Source of the DNA: Clostridium beijerinckii HUN142
Lineage (GTDB): Bacteria; Bacillota; Clostridia; Clostridiales; Clostridiaceae
Length of the DNA stretch: 64,000 nt
Direction of reading: 5' to 3'
Assembly (NCBI RefSeq): GCF_000621745.1
Contig: NZ_JHXK01000005.1
Span: 356,517 to 420,516, forward strand
This document shows, piece after piece, positions 9,843 through 19,632 of the stretch. The notes under the pieces are model-generated. The model was given only the letters and a program-made list of their open reading frames with translations, was not told the origin of the DNA and made no database searches. The stretch's first letter is position 1. The number at the start of each line of letters is the position of its first letter. A program made the translations under genes and the position numbers.

Positions 9843-10127
9843 TTAAAAATCTAAAGTTTTACTGCCTTCCATATATGGGCCTATAACTTTTTTAACTTTT
9901 TCAACATGAAATTCATTCACATCATATGACAAATAATCTTCCTTATTATCAAATCTTGTTATAAGTCCAATATCATAACTTCTATCGCTTTTTATTACAT
10001 CTATCCCCACTTCTAGCTGCTTTAATTCTTTAATCATTCCATTCATAGATAATAAAGTCTTTTCCACAAATTTTAAATTTTCTGTTGTTGATTCTTTCAA
10101 TTTAAATAATACAATGTGCGTAAACAT
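9843..10127 (-). CDS. Dabb (stress-responsive A/B barrel) domain protein
   Basis: A 94-residue protein of the dimeric alpha/beta-barrel class. It opens with the typical FTHIVLFKLKES strand, followed by a helix and LEVGIDVIKSDRSYDIGL, and ends with a histidine-containing helix (EFHVEKVKKVIGPYM). Related small proteins in plants and bacteria are stress-induced or act as small lyases or cyclases; the activity here is unknown. It lies 23 bases after whiA and about 100 before dnaE, inside the rapZ-to-dnaE run. The start follows GGGAGAGGA. Confidence 0.85.
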   Translation of the reverse strand: MFTHIVLFKLKESTTENLKFVEKTLLSMNGMIKELKQLEVGIDVIKSDRSYDIGLITRFDNKEDYLSYDVNEFHVEKVKKVIGPYMEGSKTLDF

Positions 10128-10150
10128 AATATCCTCTCCCTTTAATTTAA

Positions 10151-11098
10151 TTATCTGCTTGTTCTTAATTCCTCTGCTATCTTTTCTATCTTTCTTAATC
10201 TATGATTTATTCCCGACTTTCCTACTGGAGGATCTAACATTTCTCCTAATTCCTTCAGTGATTCATCTGGATAATTTAATCTAAGTTCTGCAATTTCTTT
10301 TAAGTTATCTGGTAATCTTTGTAATCCAATCTGTGATTGTATAAGTTTTATGCTTTCAACCTGCCTCACAGCTGCATTTACTGTTTTAGAAAGATTTGCT
10401 GTCTCACAATTAACAAGTCTGTTTACATTATTTCTCATTTCCTTCATTATTCTTATATTTTCAATCTCTAAAAGTGATGAATGAGCTCCTATTACATTAA
10501 GCAAATCTACTATTTGTTCTCCTTCTTTGATATATACTATGAAACTATTTTTTCTTTGTATAACCTTAGAATTTAAACTGAAAGTATTAATTAGATTCGA
10601 TAGATCTTTTGCATACTCTTCACTATGCGTTACAAATTCTAGGTGGTAAGTTTTCTCTGGGTTACTTATGCTTCCTCCACCAATAAACGCGCCTCTTATA
10701 TATGCTCTTTTTATACCTTCATCTTTAAAAATATACTCCTCTATCCTATAATCCAAACTCATTATTCCATCAATTTCTTTAAGTATTCCAGTGTCGCTTA
10801 ATAATCCCCTAACACCCATTTCTTCAGAAATCACTACCATATAAATATTATTCTTCTTTAAAGAGTTACTCTTCTTTACCATTAACTTTGAATGTATATT
10901 AAAGTGATCCTTTAAAAGTGTAAAAATCAATCTAGCACTAGCTGGGTTTTCTGTGGTCATTTTAAAACTAAGTCCACTTCCACTAAAAGCTAATGTACCA
11001 CTAACCTTCATAATAGCTGATATTTCTGCCAACGCCTCTTCCTTCGAAATATCTATATATCTGCATATTTCTCCTTTAACTTTAGATGAAAATGACAT
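10151..11098 (-). CDS. whiA: WhiA, sporulation/cell-division DNA-binding regulator
   Basis: WhiA has an N-terminal LAGLIDADG homing-endonuclease-like fold without nuclease activity and a C-terminal helix-turn-helix. The N-terminus SFSSKVKGEICRYI and the central IRGAFIGGGSISNPEK are characteristic, and the C-terminus (RLNYPDESLKELGEML...GKSGINHRLRKIEKIA) is the DNA-binding part. It controls sporulation septation in Streptomyces and affects division and chromosome segregation in Bacillus. Length (315) is normal. It lies 42 bases after yvcK, in the conserved rapZ-yvcK-whiA order. Confidence 0.96.
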   Translation of the reverse strand: MSFSSKVKGEICRYIDISKEEALAEISAIMKVSGTLAFSGSGLSFKMTTENPASARLIFTLLKDHFNIHSKLMVKKSNSLKKNNIYMVVISEEMGVRGLLSDTGILKEIDGIMSLDYRIEEYIFKDEGIKRAYIRGAFIGGGSISNPEKTYHLEFVTHSEEYAKDLSNLINTFSLNSKVIQRKNSFIVYIKEGEQIVDLLNVIGAHSSLLEIENIRIMKEMRNNVNRLVNCETANLSKTVNAAVRQVESIKLIQSQIGLQRLPDNLKEIAELRLNYPDESLKELGEMLDPPVGKSGINHRLRKIEKIAEELRTSR

Positions 11099-11140
11099 TC
11101 CGTTTCCTTCCTTATCTATAAATTTTCTTATAATTTATAA

Positions 11141-12493
11141 TTAATCAATTACTTTTCCTTTTTCTTCTCTGACTCTTTCTTTAATACGTTGCGATAAATA
11201 CATATATTCTATTATCTTTTTCTTATCATATAAAAGTTTCTTTTCCATTATTGTATCTACTAATATTTCTGCCAACTTATCTGAATCGTGCTTTACCAAT
11301 CCATTTTTAACTTTTACTAAATCATCGCCAACTATTTTTACACCTAAACTATTAATATCTTCTCTATCTAATTTAACAAGTTCTGCACCATCTTTTTGGT
11401 ATTTTTCCTTTAATTCCTCTGTTATTTCTCCTGTATTAGCAATTACATAGTCAACAATATCTTTCCCACCATATTTGAATAAAACTTTTAAGTGGTCTGA
11501 TACTTTAAACCCTGTACTCTCTCCAGGCTGAGTCATTATATTAGAAATATATATTTTAATGGCACTACTCTTCCTAACTTCTTTTGCAATATCTTTCACA
11601 AGCAAATTAGAAGTTATACTTGTATACAAACTACCTGGTCCCATTACTATAGCATCTGCTTCTTTTATAGCCTCTAATGCCTCTGGAAGAGCTTTTGCAT
11701 TCCCCGGAACTATTTTCAATTCTTCTATTCTAGATTTTTGTTCAATAGCCTCTTCTGGAATTTGTGATTCTCCTTTTACTATGTTGCCATTTTGTAGTTT
11801 TGCAACCAATTGCATATTATCCAAAGTAACAGGTATAACTTTACCTGTTACAGCTAATACCGAACTCATTTTTTGAACTGCTTCCTCAAAATTGTCAGAT
11901 ATTCCATCCATAGCCGCTAGAAATAAATTTCCAAAGCTTTGATTTTTTAATCTCCCATCAGCAAATCTATATTGAAGTAAATCCTCCATTATAGGCTCTG
12001 TATCTGCCAATGCTAAAATACAGTTTCTTATATCCCCTGGAGGTAAAATTCCCAAATCTTCTCTTAAATCTCCTGATCCTCCACCATCATCTCCAACCGT
12101 AACTATTGCAGTTATATTTGACGTATAGTACTTCAATCCTCGAAGCATTGTGGACAAACCAGTTCCCCCACCAATTACGACTATTTTAGGCCCTTTTACT
12201 AATAATCTTTTTTCATATATTAGACTTTCAATTTTTCTGCTATCTAAAGATACTTTAAGGTATCCTCTATTTACCAATACAAGTATAGATTTCATTGTTT
12301 CAGTAACTGAGATATATAAAACAAATATTCCTGTAATATTTAAAAATACATAAAAAACTTGGTAATATAAATTGTAAACTCTATGATTGACTAGCTCTGT
12401 AAATCCAAATGATATTAACAATATTCCAAAAACCCCAAACGCTAGCCATCGCTTTACTTTAATCCCAGCCTTAAGCCAATCTTTTATCCTCAT
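11141..12493 (-). CDS. yvcK: YvcK/CofD-like gluconeogenesis factor with N-terminal membrane segments
   Basis: YvcK binds UDP-sugars and is needed for growth on gluconeogenic carbon and for normal cell shape. The CofD-like fold starts around residue 102 with [19 protein letters not shown] (GGGTGLS at 108-114), followed by [16 protein letters not shown]. Unlike the roughly 320-residue Bacillus protein, this one has about 100 extra N-terminal residues with two hydrophobic spans (about 17-32 and 45-62), so it is probably membrane-anchored. The start overlaps the rapZ stop as ATGA, which implies translational coupling. Confidence 0.93.
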   Translation of the reverse strand: MRIKDWLKAGIKVKRWLAFGVFGILLISFGFTELVNHRVYNLYYQVFYVFLNITGIFVLYISVTETMKSILVLVNRGYLKVSLDSRKIESLIYEKRLLVKGPKIVVIGGGTGLSTMLRGLKYYTSNITAIVTVGDDGGGSGDLREDLGILPPGDIRNCILALADTEPIMEDLLQYRFADGRLKNQSFGNLFLAAMDGISDNFEEAVQKMSSVLAVTGKVIPVTLDNMQLVAKLQNGNIVKGESQIPEEAIEQKSRIEELKIVPGNAKALPEALEAIKEADAIVMGPGSLYTSITSNLLVKDIAKEVRKSSAIKIYISNIMTQPGESTGFKVSDHLKVLFKYGGKDIVDYVIANTGEITEELKEKYQKDGAELVKLDREDINSLGVKIVGDDLVKVKNGLVKHDSDKLAEILVDTIMEKKLLYDKKKIIEYMYLSQRIKERVREEKGKVID

Positions 12494-13374
12494 AGTTTCT
12501 TTTCCCCTTTATGAAGATCTTCGGCTACATCTCTATGTTCTATTTTAGAATTATAATTTTCTCTATTTAATATCTCATAAACTTCATTAGCTATTGCAAC
12601 AGAACGATGTCTTCCCCCTGTGCATCCTATAGATATAATTAACTGACTTTTTCCTTCTTTTATATAATTAGGTATTAAGTATTTCAACATGTCTATTAAC
12701 TTTTCTATAAAATTCGCCGTTTCCTCTTGCTTTAAAACGTAATCTTTAACTGGTTCATCATTACCAGAATACTGTTTTAATTCCGGTATATAAAAAGGAT
12801 TTGGTATAAATCTAACATCAAAAACCAAATCAGAATCTACTGGTATCCCATATTTAAATCCAAAGCTCAATACTGTAATTGATAATTGCTTTTCCGGATA
12901 GATATGATCTCCATAATTCTTATTTATTTTTTCTCTTAAATGCCTTATTTCATATTTAGATGTATCAATAATAATATCGGCTATATTTTTAACTTCTCTT
13001 AATTTTTCTCTTTCTTGCGTAATCCCAGTCAAAACTCTTCCATCTGGTGATAACGGATGACTTCTTCTTGTCTCCTTGAATCTCTTAATAAGTACCTCAT
13101 CAGTTGCTTCTAAAAACAATATTTCATATTTAAATTCGTTTTTCCTTAAGTAATTTAAAGCTTCAAAAAAGTCATCAAAGAAAATTCCGCCTCTAATATC
13201 TATAACTAATGCTACTTTTTCAATATTTCCGCCACTTTGCGTGCATACTTCTGCGAACTTAGAGATTAACTTTGGTGGAAGGTTATCAACACAAAAATAT
13301 CCTAAATCTTCTAGTGCTCTTGTTGCTTGTGTCTTCCCTGCTCCTGATAATCCTGTAACAATAACAAATCTCAT
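12490..13374 (-). CDS. rapZ: RapZ/YvcJ nucleotide-binding protein
   Basis: The protein has a P-loop ([20 protein letters not shown], Walker A GLSGAGKT) and the RapZ C-terminal domain with the conserved [14 protein letters not shown]. In E. coli RapZ guides RNase E to the small RNA GlmZ; in Bacillus YvcJ is an NTPase linked to competence, and the RNA role is not established there. The start is ATG 13374, preceded by GGGAG; the longer frame to 13413 has no better ribosome site. It is the first gene of the rapZ-yvcK-whiA run and lies after the murB terminator. Confidence 0.95.
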   Translation of the reverse strand: MRFVIVTGLSGAGKTQATRALEDLGYFCVDNLPPKLISKFAEVCTQSGGNIEKVALVIDIRGGIFFDDFFEALNYLRKNEFKYEILFLEATDEVLIKRFKETRRSHPLSPDGRVLTGITQEREKLREVKNIADIIIDTSKYEIRHLREKINKNYGDHIYPEKQLSITVLSFGFKYGIPVDSDLVFDVRFIPNPFYIPELKQYSGNDEPVKDYVLKQEETANFIEKLIDMLKYLIPNYIKEGKSQLIISIGCTGGRHRSVAIANEVYEILNRENYNSKIEHRDVAEDLHKGEKKL

Positions 13375-13474
13375 ACTACACACTCCCTTTTGCCAAAGAT
13401 ATTTTTTAGGCATAACTATTACTCTTAATTTGCCTTAACATCAAAATTATATCATACTATTATAATTAAATCAT

Positions 13475-13508
13475 AAAAAACCCAAAAGTCTCTAAACTCT
13501 TGAGTTTT
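13475..13508 (-). terminator. Rho-independent terminator of murB
   Basis: On the minus strand AAAACTCAAGAGT pairs with ACTTTTGGGTTTT over 13 bp, two of them G-T wobbles, around TTAGAG, with T residues after. It separates murB from the rapZ operon. Confidence 0.7.
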
Positions 13509-13613
13509 ATATAATTTAGTGTTTACTTATAGATATATTTAACATCTATAGCTTCTATTTTTGTTTATAGTTCTAAAAATAATAATTTTTCATTTTTATA
13601 GTTACTAAAATGC

Positions 13614-14528
13614 TTAATCTTCACCCCAAATTCTAACTTCAGGATATAAATCTACTCCAAATTGTTTTTTCACTTCGTCCTTAACATGACATATTACACC
13701 TAATACATCCTTAGCTGTTCCATTATTATAATTAATAACAAATCCAGCATGCTTTGCTGAGACACACGCTCCGCCAATAGTAAATCCTTTTAATCCAGCA
13801 TCCTCAATTAATTTTCCTGCAAAATATCCCTCTGGTCTTTTAAATGTACTACCTGCTGAAGGGTACTCTAACGGCTGTCTTTCTTCTCTCCTTTTAGTTA
13901 ATTCATCAACTCTAGCTTGAATCTTTTCTTTATCACCATTAACTAAATTAAAAGTTGCACGTAATACTATATATCCCTTTTGCATAACTATAGACTGTCT
14001 ATATCCTAAATTTAGTTCTGCTTTAGGAATTATTCTAATTTCTTGATTATCATCTAGTACTTCTGCGCTTTCAATGACAAATGAAATTTCTCCGTCATAA
14101 GCTCCTGCATTCATAAATACAGCTCCACCTACGCTACCCGGAATACCACAAGCAAATTGAACTCCTGCTAGTGACCCTTCTGTAGCTGCCTTCGAAACAT
14201 CTTTAAGTAATGCTCCACATTCTGCAATAACCTTATTACCTATACATTCTATTTTATTGAGTTCGCATAACTTTATAACAACACCTCTAATACCACCATC
14301 TTTAACTAAGATATTAGACCCATTTCCTATTACATAAAATGGTATATTATTTTCTTTGCAAATAGTGATAGTTTCTTTTACCTGTTGTATACTGTTTGGA
14401 GTCAGAAGTATGTCTACTGGTCCTCCAACTTTAAAGTATATATGTTCACTCATTTTCGCATCTAATTGAATTTGTGACTCTTTGTATAATTTGCTGAACA
14501 AATTCTTATATTCTCCATAGTGCTTCAT
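13614..14528 (-). CDS. murB: UDP-N-acetylenolpyruvoylglucosamine reductase
   Basis: MurB is the FAD/NADPH enzyme that makes UDP-N-acetylmuramate in peptidoglycan precursor synthesis. The FAD-binding part carries [12 protein letters not shown] and [14 protein letters not shown]. The C-terminal MurB domain has [11 protein letters not shown] with the catalytic serine, and the typical [19 protein letters not shown]. The start is ATG 14528 ([10 protein letters not shown]) after GAGGAG; the TTG five codons upstream overlaps that ribosome site. Length 304 is normal. It appears to be a single-gene unit with a terminator on each side. Confidence 0.96.
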   Translation of the reverse strand: MKHYGEYKNLFSKLYKESQIQLDAKMSEHIYFKVGGPVDILLTPNSIQQVKETITICKENNIPFYVIGNGSNILVKDGGIRGVVIKLCELNKIECIGNKVIAECGALLKDVSKAATEGSLAGVQFACGIPGSVGGAVFMNAGAYDGEISFVIESAEVLDDNQEIRIIPKAELNLGYRQSIVMQKGYIVLRATFNLVNGDKEKIQARVDELTKRREERQPLEYPSAGSTFKRPEGYFAGKLIEDAGLKGFTIGGACVSAKHAGFVINYNNGTAKDVLGVICHVKDEVKKQFGVDLYPEVRIWGED

Positions 14529-14706
14529 GCCAAAACTCCTCAAACATTTATATTAATCTGCTTTTTGTTTACATGATATAGAATAATTCAAATATTAATC
14601 TAAGACAAGTAAATTTTTATTCCGTACTATTATAGCATAATTTATTTATTTTGTTCATGTTTTTAATATATATTCAAAAAATAACATAATGCGTTCTAAT
14701 TACACA

Positions 14707-14762
14707 GTATTGGTACAATGATCCAATACTAAAAATTAGGTTGAGCTCACCCAACCTAATTT
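14707..14762 (-). terminator. Tandem hairpins after uvrC, first one a terminator
   Basis: On the minus strand ATTAGGTTG...CAACCTAAT followed by TTTTT begins a few bases after the uvrC stop. A second hairpin, AGTATTGG...CCAATACT, follows directly at 14731-14707. The first has the usual terminator form; the second may act as a backup. Confidence 0.8.
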
Positions 14763-14765
14763 ATC

Positions 14766-16631
14766 TTATTTTGCATTTCTAAAATACTCTAATATACTAT
14801 TTGCTGCCTTCGTATCAATTGATTCTGCCTCAAGAAGTTCATCTAATGTAGCCTTTTTAATATTATCAATACTTCCAAATTTCATTAGAAGAGACATTCT
14901 TCTCTTCTGTCCAATATTAGGTATATCATCTAATATTGAATGAAGTGTTCTCTTATCTCTTAAACTTCTATGGTAAGTAATTGCGAATCTATGAACTTCA
15001 TCCTGAATTCTTCTTATCATTTGCATCAAATTAGAATTTCTATTTATTATCAATTCATTATTATTATAAATTATCCCTCTAGTTGCATGATAATCATCCT
15101 TAACCAATCCACATACAGGTATATTTACTCCTAATTTATTTAATACTTCAAGAGCTATATTTACCTGGCCCTTTCCACCATCCATCATAATTAAATCCGG
15201 AAAATTTGAAAACTTCCCGCTAGAAAACTTAATTTCCTTATTTTGAATCTCTCTAATCTCTTTTAATCCATGAGTAAACCTTCGTTCCAGAATTTCTCTC
15301 ATACTATCATAATCATTAGCACTTTTTACTGTTTTTATACGAAATCTTCTATAATCACTATTTTTAGCTTTACCATCTTCAAATACAATCATTGACCCAA
15401 CAGAATCTACTCCTTGTATATTCGATATATCATACGCCTCAATTCTAAGTGGCATAGTATCAAGTTCTAACAATTCTTGAATCTCTTTTAATGAAATCAT
15501 ATTTATTTCTTTGTCTCTCAAAATCTTATCTTTAAATTGATCTAAAGTGACTTTTGCATTGTTTTTAACTAGCTCTAGCATCTCTTTTTTCTCACCTTTT
15601 ATTGGTACCTTAACAAATACCCTTGAACCACGCTTTATACTTAAAAATTCCTCCAATGCTTCAATTTCATCACTTTCTGGAATGTATATATTCTTTGGAA
15701 CCTTTGGCGTTCCTCCATAGAATGAAATTATAAATTGTGAAATGATTGTTGTGTCTTCTTCATGAGAACTATTTTCAATCATAAAATGCTCTCTTCCAGT
15801 TATTTTTCCATCTCTTAAAAAGAATACTTGAACGCAACAGTCCTTCTCATCTTTATAAATATTAATAAAGTCTTCATCATTTTCTTGGGATTTAAACACC
15901 TTTTGTTTTTCTGCTATATTTTCTATAGCAACTATTTTGTCTCTTAAAGATGCAGCTTTCTCAAATTCTAGACTTCTTGATGCATTCTGCATTTCTTCTT
16001 TTAATTTATTTAAAAGACTCCTATCCTTTCCACTTAAAACTTCCATTATTTCATCCACCATTTTTTTGTATTCAATTTTAGAAATACGTCCTTCACAAGG
16101 TGCATTGCATTTTTTTATATGGTAATTTAAACATGCTCTTGTTGTCTTTTCACCTTCTATGATAGATCTTTTACAAGTTCTTAATGGAAAAATTCTTCTA
16201 ATTAAATTTATTGTTTCATGCACATCTCCTGCATTTGGATATGGTCCAAAATACTTATTTCCATCCTTAGCATAATTTCTTGTTATAAAAACTCTAGGAA
16301 AATCTTCATTAGTAGTTATTTTTATAAACGGATAAAATTTATCATCCTTTAATGAAATATTATATTTAGGGCTATACTTTTTTATTAGATTACATTCTAA
16401 TATTAAAGCTTCCATTTCAGAATCTGTTACTATGTATTCAAATTCGGCAATATTCTTAACCATCGCTTTTACTTTTTCCGAATGATTTTTAGAATTTTGA
16501 AAGTATTGGCGTACTCTATTCTTTAATATTTTTGCTTTTCCTACATAGATAATCTCTCCAAGTGAGTTTTTCATTAAATAAACCCCTGGTTCATTTGGCA
16601 AAATCTTTAATTGAGCTTTAAAATCAAACAT
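14766..16631 (-). CDS. uvrC: UvrABC excinuclease subunit C
   Basis: UvrC makes the two incisions in nucleotide excision repair after UvrA/UvrB damage recognition. The GIY-YIG 3'-nuclease is at residues 13-90 (PGVYLMKNSLGEIIYVGKAK). The UVR motif that contacts UvrB is around 205-240 (LEFEKAASLRDKIVAIENI). The RNase H-like 5'-nuclease follows (LRIEAYDISNIQG, MMDGGKGQVNIALEVL), and helix-hairpin-helix repeats end the protein. Length 621 is normal. The start follows AAAGGAG. uvrA and uvrB lie 4-9 kb upstream on the same strand, with the FHA-RodA-PBP cassette between. Confidence 0.97.
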   Translation of the reverse strand: MFDFKAQLKILPNEPGVYLMKNSLGEIIYVGKAKILKNRVRQYFQNSKNHSEKVKAMVKNIAEFEYIVTDSEMEALILECNLIKKYSPKYNISLKDDKFYPFIKITTNEDFPRVFITRNYAKDGNKYFGPYPNAGDVHETINLIRRIFPLRTCKRSIIEGEKTTRACLNYHIKKCNAPCEGRISKIEYKKMVDEIMEVLSGKDRSLLNKLKEEMQNASRSLEFEKAASLRDKIVAIENIAEKQKVFKSQENDEDFINIYKDEKDCCVQVFFLRDGKITGREHFMIENSSHEEDTTIISQFIISFYGGTPKVPKNIYIPESDEIEALEEFLSIKRGSRVFVKVPIKGEKKEMLELVKNNAKVTLDQFKDKILRDKEINMISLKEIQELLELDTMPLRIEAYDISNIQGVDSVGSMIVFEDGKAKNSDYRRFRIKTVKSANDYDSMREILERRFTHGLKEIREIQNKEIKFSSGKFSNFPDLIMMDGGKGQVNIALEVLNKLGVNIPVCGLVKDDYHATRGIIYNNNELIINRNSNLMQMIRRIQDEVHRFAITYHRSLRDKRTLHSILDDIPNIGQKRRMSLLMKFGSIDNIKKATLDELLEAESIDTKAANSILEYFRNAK

Positions 16632-16675
16632 TCCAGCACTCCTTTCTATGAATTTAAAGATAAAAATTAAAATTA

Positions 16676-16768
16676 AAAAGTGAAGAGTTTAAAGAAAAAT
16701 CATTTTACTATTTCCAATTTAGTAATCTTAAGAAATTTTAATGGTTCTCCTATAGCTATTCACTTTTT
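16676..16768 (-). terminator. Long-loop inverted repeat after the PBP gene
   Basis: AAAAAGTGAA at 16676-16685 and TTCACTTTTT at 16759-16768 are perfect 10-bp inverted arms about 73 bases apart. On the minus strand the distal arm ends in TTTTT. It may terminate the cassette upstream of uvrC; the long loop makes this uncertain. Confidence 0.35.
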
Positions 16769-16785
16769 ATTTAACATATTTAATT

Positions 16786-18255
16786 TTAATTTCCAATAAC
16801 TGCTTGCCTAATTAATTTTCCAGCTATCGGTGCTGCTGCACTCGCTCCATATCCTCCATTTTCAACTATTACAGCAACTGCAATTTTAGGATTACTTGCC
16901 GGTGCAAGCCCAATAAACCAAGAATGAGGTTTAGCACTTTCTCCATTAGCAAGATTGTAGTCAGCTGTACCAGTCTTACCCGCTGCATCAGTTCCTTGAA
17001 AGTAACTCCAAGTAGAGTCAATTCTTGAGTTGACTAAATTTTTCATATAGTCTTTTATTATTGTAGCATTAGCTGAACTTATAACTTGTTTATTCACTTT
17101 TGTTTCTACTGTCTTAACTACATTACCGTCCTTATCCACCACTTGACTAACAAGTCTTGGTTCCATCATCTTACCATCATCAGCTACTGTACTTGCAACC
17201 AACGCCATTTCCATAGGAGTTGCTAAAATACTACTTTGACCAATCCCTGATTGAGCTATGCTCCCAATTTCAGCTTTTGATAACTTTGGAAATTGGCTCT
17301 GATCTATTTTAAATCCATCAGATTCTACTGTATTATTAAAACCAAACTTCTCCGCAGTAGCTTTTAACTTATCATTTCCTAGTTCCATCGCCAATGTACC
17401 AAATACAAAATTACTTGATAATCTATACGCATCTTTTAGATCTATTTCACCATTAACTTCTCCATTATCATTACTCAATGATTGTTTATCATTAAAGATT
17501 ATTTTACCTGTATCATTAAAAGTTCTATTTGTAACTCCCGGAATATTTTCTAATGCACTACTAAGAGTTACTGTTTTAAATGTTGATCCCGGCGGATATT
17601 TTCCTGATACTGCTCTATTTATAAATGGGCTGTCTTCATTAGAAGCTTTCATTGATCCTTCCAAATCATTTGGATTATATGTTGGCTTAGAAACCATAGC
17701 CAGTACTTCTCCTGTTTTAGGATTTAAAGCTACCACTGCACCCTTATTACTTCCAAGTGCATCGTATGCTATTTTTTGAAGCGTTGGATCTAATGTAGTT
17801 ATAACACCATTACCAACTTTAACCTCATCTTCTTTTCTATTATTAAACATTGATTTTAACTTATCCACGCTAAAATCTTTGGCTAAATTTAAAATATTGT
17901 TAGTAAGCTTATTGTATGTAGTTAACTCATTATCGTAGTTTGCCTCTAATCCTGTTAATCCATATCTTGGATCTACATATCCTAGAGCATGAACATATAA
18001 ATCTCCGTTAACATAAGTTCTTTTTTGTGTTAGAGCATCTACTCTTGCACTTGTTGTAAGCGGATTTTTATTTCTATCATATATAGTTCCTCTTAAAACT
18101 TCATTCCTTCTTGCCCAAAGCCTTTGATTACCTTCACTTTCAGCTATATTAGGTGCTGAAAAGACTTGAAAATATGCAATATATGAGATAAGAGCTACAA
18201 AGCAAAATAAAAAAACTACCATTACCTGTTTTATACTATTAGATACATTTTTCAA
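16786..18255 (-). CDS. Class B penicillin-binding protein (PbpA/FtsI-like transpeptidase)
   Basis: A single membrane anchor (residues about 10-30) is followed by a short dimerisation region and the transpeptidase domain. The active-site motifs are all there: STFK at 224-227, SSN at 280-282 and KTGT at 427-430. It should cross-link peptidoglycan outside the membrane with its SEDS partner encoded just upstream. At 489 residues it is short for a class B PBP, as in mycobacterial and Streptomyces PbpA. The start is TTG, eight bases after GGAGGAGGG, only three bases beyond the rodA stop, so the two are translationally linked. Whether it serves elongation, division or sporulation cannot be told. Confidence 0.92.
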   Translation of the reverse strand: MKNVSNSIKQVMVVFLFCFVALISYIAYFQVFSAPNIAESEGNQRLWARRNEVLRGTIYDRNKNPLTTSARVDALTQKRTYVNGDLYVHALGYVDPRYGLTGLEANYDNELTTYNKLTNNILNLAKDFSVDKLKSMFNNRKEDEVKVGNGVITTLDPTLQKIAYDALGSNKGAVVALNPKTGEVLAMVSKPTYNPNDLEGSMKASNEDSPFINRAVSGKYPPGSTFKTVTLSSALENIPGVTNRTFNDTGKIIFNDKQSLSNDNGEVNGEIDLKDAYRLSSNFVFGTLAMELGNDKLKATAEKFGFNNTVESDGFKIDQSQFPKLSKAEIGSIAQSGIGQSSILATPMEMALVASTVADDGKMMEPRLVSQVVDKDGNVVKTVETKVNKQVISSANATIIKDYMKNLVNSRIDSTWSYFQGTDAAGKTGTADYNLANGESAKPHSWFIGLAPASNPKIAVAVIVENGGYGASAAAPIAGKLIRQAVIGN

Positions 18256-18258
18256 TTT

Positions 18259-19479
18259 TTAGCCCTCCTCCGATATCTTTTGAAGTATTGCTAGTGCAAA
18301 AAACATAGTTATTATTGATGATCCCCCAGCACTAATAAGAGGTAATGTAATTCCTGTCAAAGGTATTACTGCAAACACGCCTCCAATTATAACTAGAACC
18401 TGACAAGCTATCATAGCGCTGAGCCCTATAGCGTTAAGCTGTGAAAATCTATCTTTAATTCTAAACGAAGCTCTCATTCCCCTATAGAAAAATAAGAAAT
18501 ATATTATCATAATTCCAAGCCCAAACACCATACCCATTTCCTCACAAATTACTGCAAAAATTAAGTCTGAGGTATTTACTGGCATAAACCCTGGATAGCC
18601 TTGACCAAGTCCACTTCCAAACATTCCACCAGAAGAAATTGAATATAATCCTTGAACTATCTGATATCCCGTAGTATCTTTATACTTCCACGGATCCCGC
18701 CATATTAATACTCTTTGCTGTACATGCGGAAACAGTTTATATGCGAAAATAGATCCCAACACAAATAGTATAAATGTTATTACTACGTACTTTTTCTTTC
18801 CAGTTGCAACATATAACATTGTTAATGAAATACCAAAAAATATTAGCGCGGATCCCAAATCCTTTTGCCCAACCAAACATCCTAATGAGTATACAACAAC
18901 CAGTGCAGGTTGCCAAAGTTGTTTAAAATCTTCTATTATATTATTCTTGTCTTCATAATCATGTAAAGCTGCCGCTAAGTATATAGCAAATGTTATCTTA
19001 CCAAATTCCGATGGTTGAATACTAAATCCACCAATTCTAATCCAGTTGGTTGCACCATAAACTTCTTGGTGTGCGAACAATGCTAGAGGCATTATAATCA
19101 GAGTTGCTATCAGATATACCTTCTTGTACTTAACAAAATCTCTTATATCTGGAATTATCACTACTAGAGCAATAAATATAACTATTCCAGCTGCAAAATA
19201 CATTAACTGTTTAATAGCAATGTCACTATCCAATCTATATAGTACAGCTATACCTATTACTGACAATATACATGCAAATGTAATCAAAAATTTATCCCCA
19301 TGAGGATAAAACTTCCGTATTAATATTTGTGTAGCAGTTATTAGGCCACATACTATCAGTCCCATATATATAGCGCCTTTATCTAGATCATCTTTTAATA
19401 TTGCTAAATTTGTAAAAAGTGCTATGCATAACAAATAAGTTAGCAGTAATAGTTTTATTTCATCTCTTTTTATCTTCAA
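18259..19479 (-). CDS. SEDS-family glycosyltransferase (RodA/FtsW/SpoVE)
   Basis: A polytopic membrane protein of about ten hydrophobic spans. SEDS signatures are GATNWIRIGGFSIQPSEFGK and LPLISAGGSS near the C-terminus. SEDS proteins polymerise lipid II into glycan strands together with a class B PBP, here the next gene. The start is TTG after GGGGTGA; no in-frame ATG lies near. The order FHA protein, SEDS, PBP is that of mycobacterial fhaB-rodA-pbpA. RodA, FtsW and SpoVE cannot be separated by sequence reading alone. Confidence 0.92.
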   Translation of the reverse strand: MKIKRDEIKLLLLTYLLCIALFTNLAILKDDLDKGAIYMGLIVCGLITATQILIRKFYPHGDKFLITFACILSVIGIAVLYRLDSDIAIKQLMYFAAGIVIFIALVVIIPDIRDFVKYKKVYLIATLIIMPLALFAHQEVYGATNWIRIGGFSIQPSEFGKITFAIYLAAALHDYEDKNNIIEDFKQLWQPALVVVYSLGCLVGQKDLGSALIFFGISLTMLYVATGKKKYVVITFILFVLGSIFAYKLFPHVQQRVLIWRDPWKYKDTTGYQIVQGLYSISSGGMFGSGLGQGYPGFMPVNTSDLIFAVICEEMGMVFGLGIMIIYFLFFYRGMRASFRIKDRFSQLNAIGLSAMIACQVLVIIGGVFAVIPLTGITLPLISAGGSSIITMFFALAILQKISEEG

Positions 19480-19540
19480 TCCATATCACCCCACCGTGCT
19501 ATTCCTTTGATATTTAGATTTCTAAAAATACTTTTGTAAA

Positions 19541-19581
19541 GCTCAGCGGAAAATATAGCTGTATAATACTTCCCGCTGAGC
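19541..19581 (-). promoter_or_regulatory. GC-rich hairpin between the FHA gene and rodA
   Basis: GCTCAGCGG and CCGCTGAGC are perfect 9-bp inverted arms around a 23-base loop. Only TTTAC follows on the minus strand, so it may be an attenuator or RNA-processing site rather than a full terminator. It sits in the 153-base gap inside the cassette. Confidence 0.45.
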
Positions 19582-19632
19582 CTAAATTTTTTCCAATAGA
19601 AATACTTTTAATATTCTCTTTATTAAAATATC

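Noticed and set aside
12507..12519. GATCTTCGGCT shared with 31023-31033 and partly with the repeat at 50287
   Set aside because: Only about 11 bases are shared; one case is rapZ coding sequence and one is a terminator loop, so it is not a third copy of the element.
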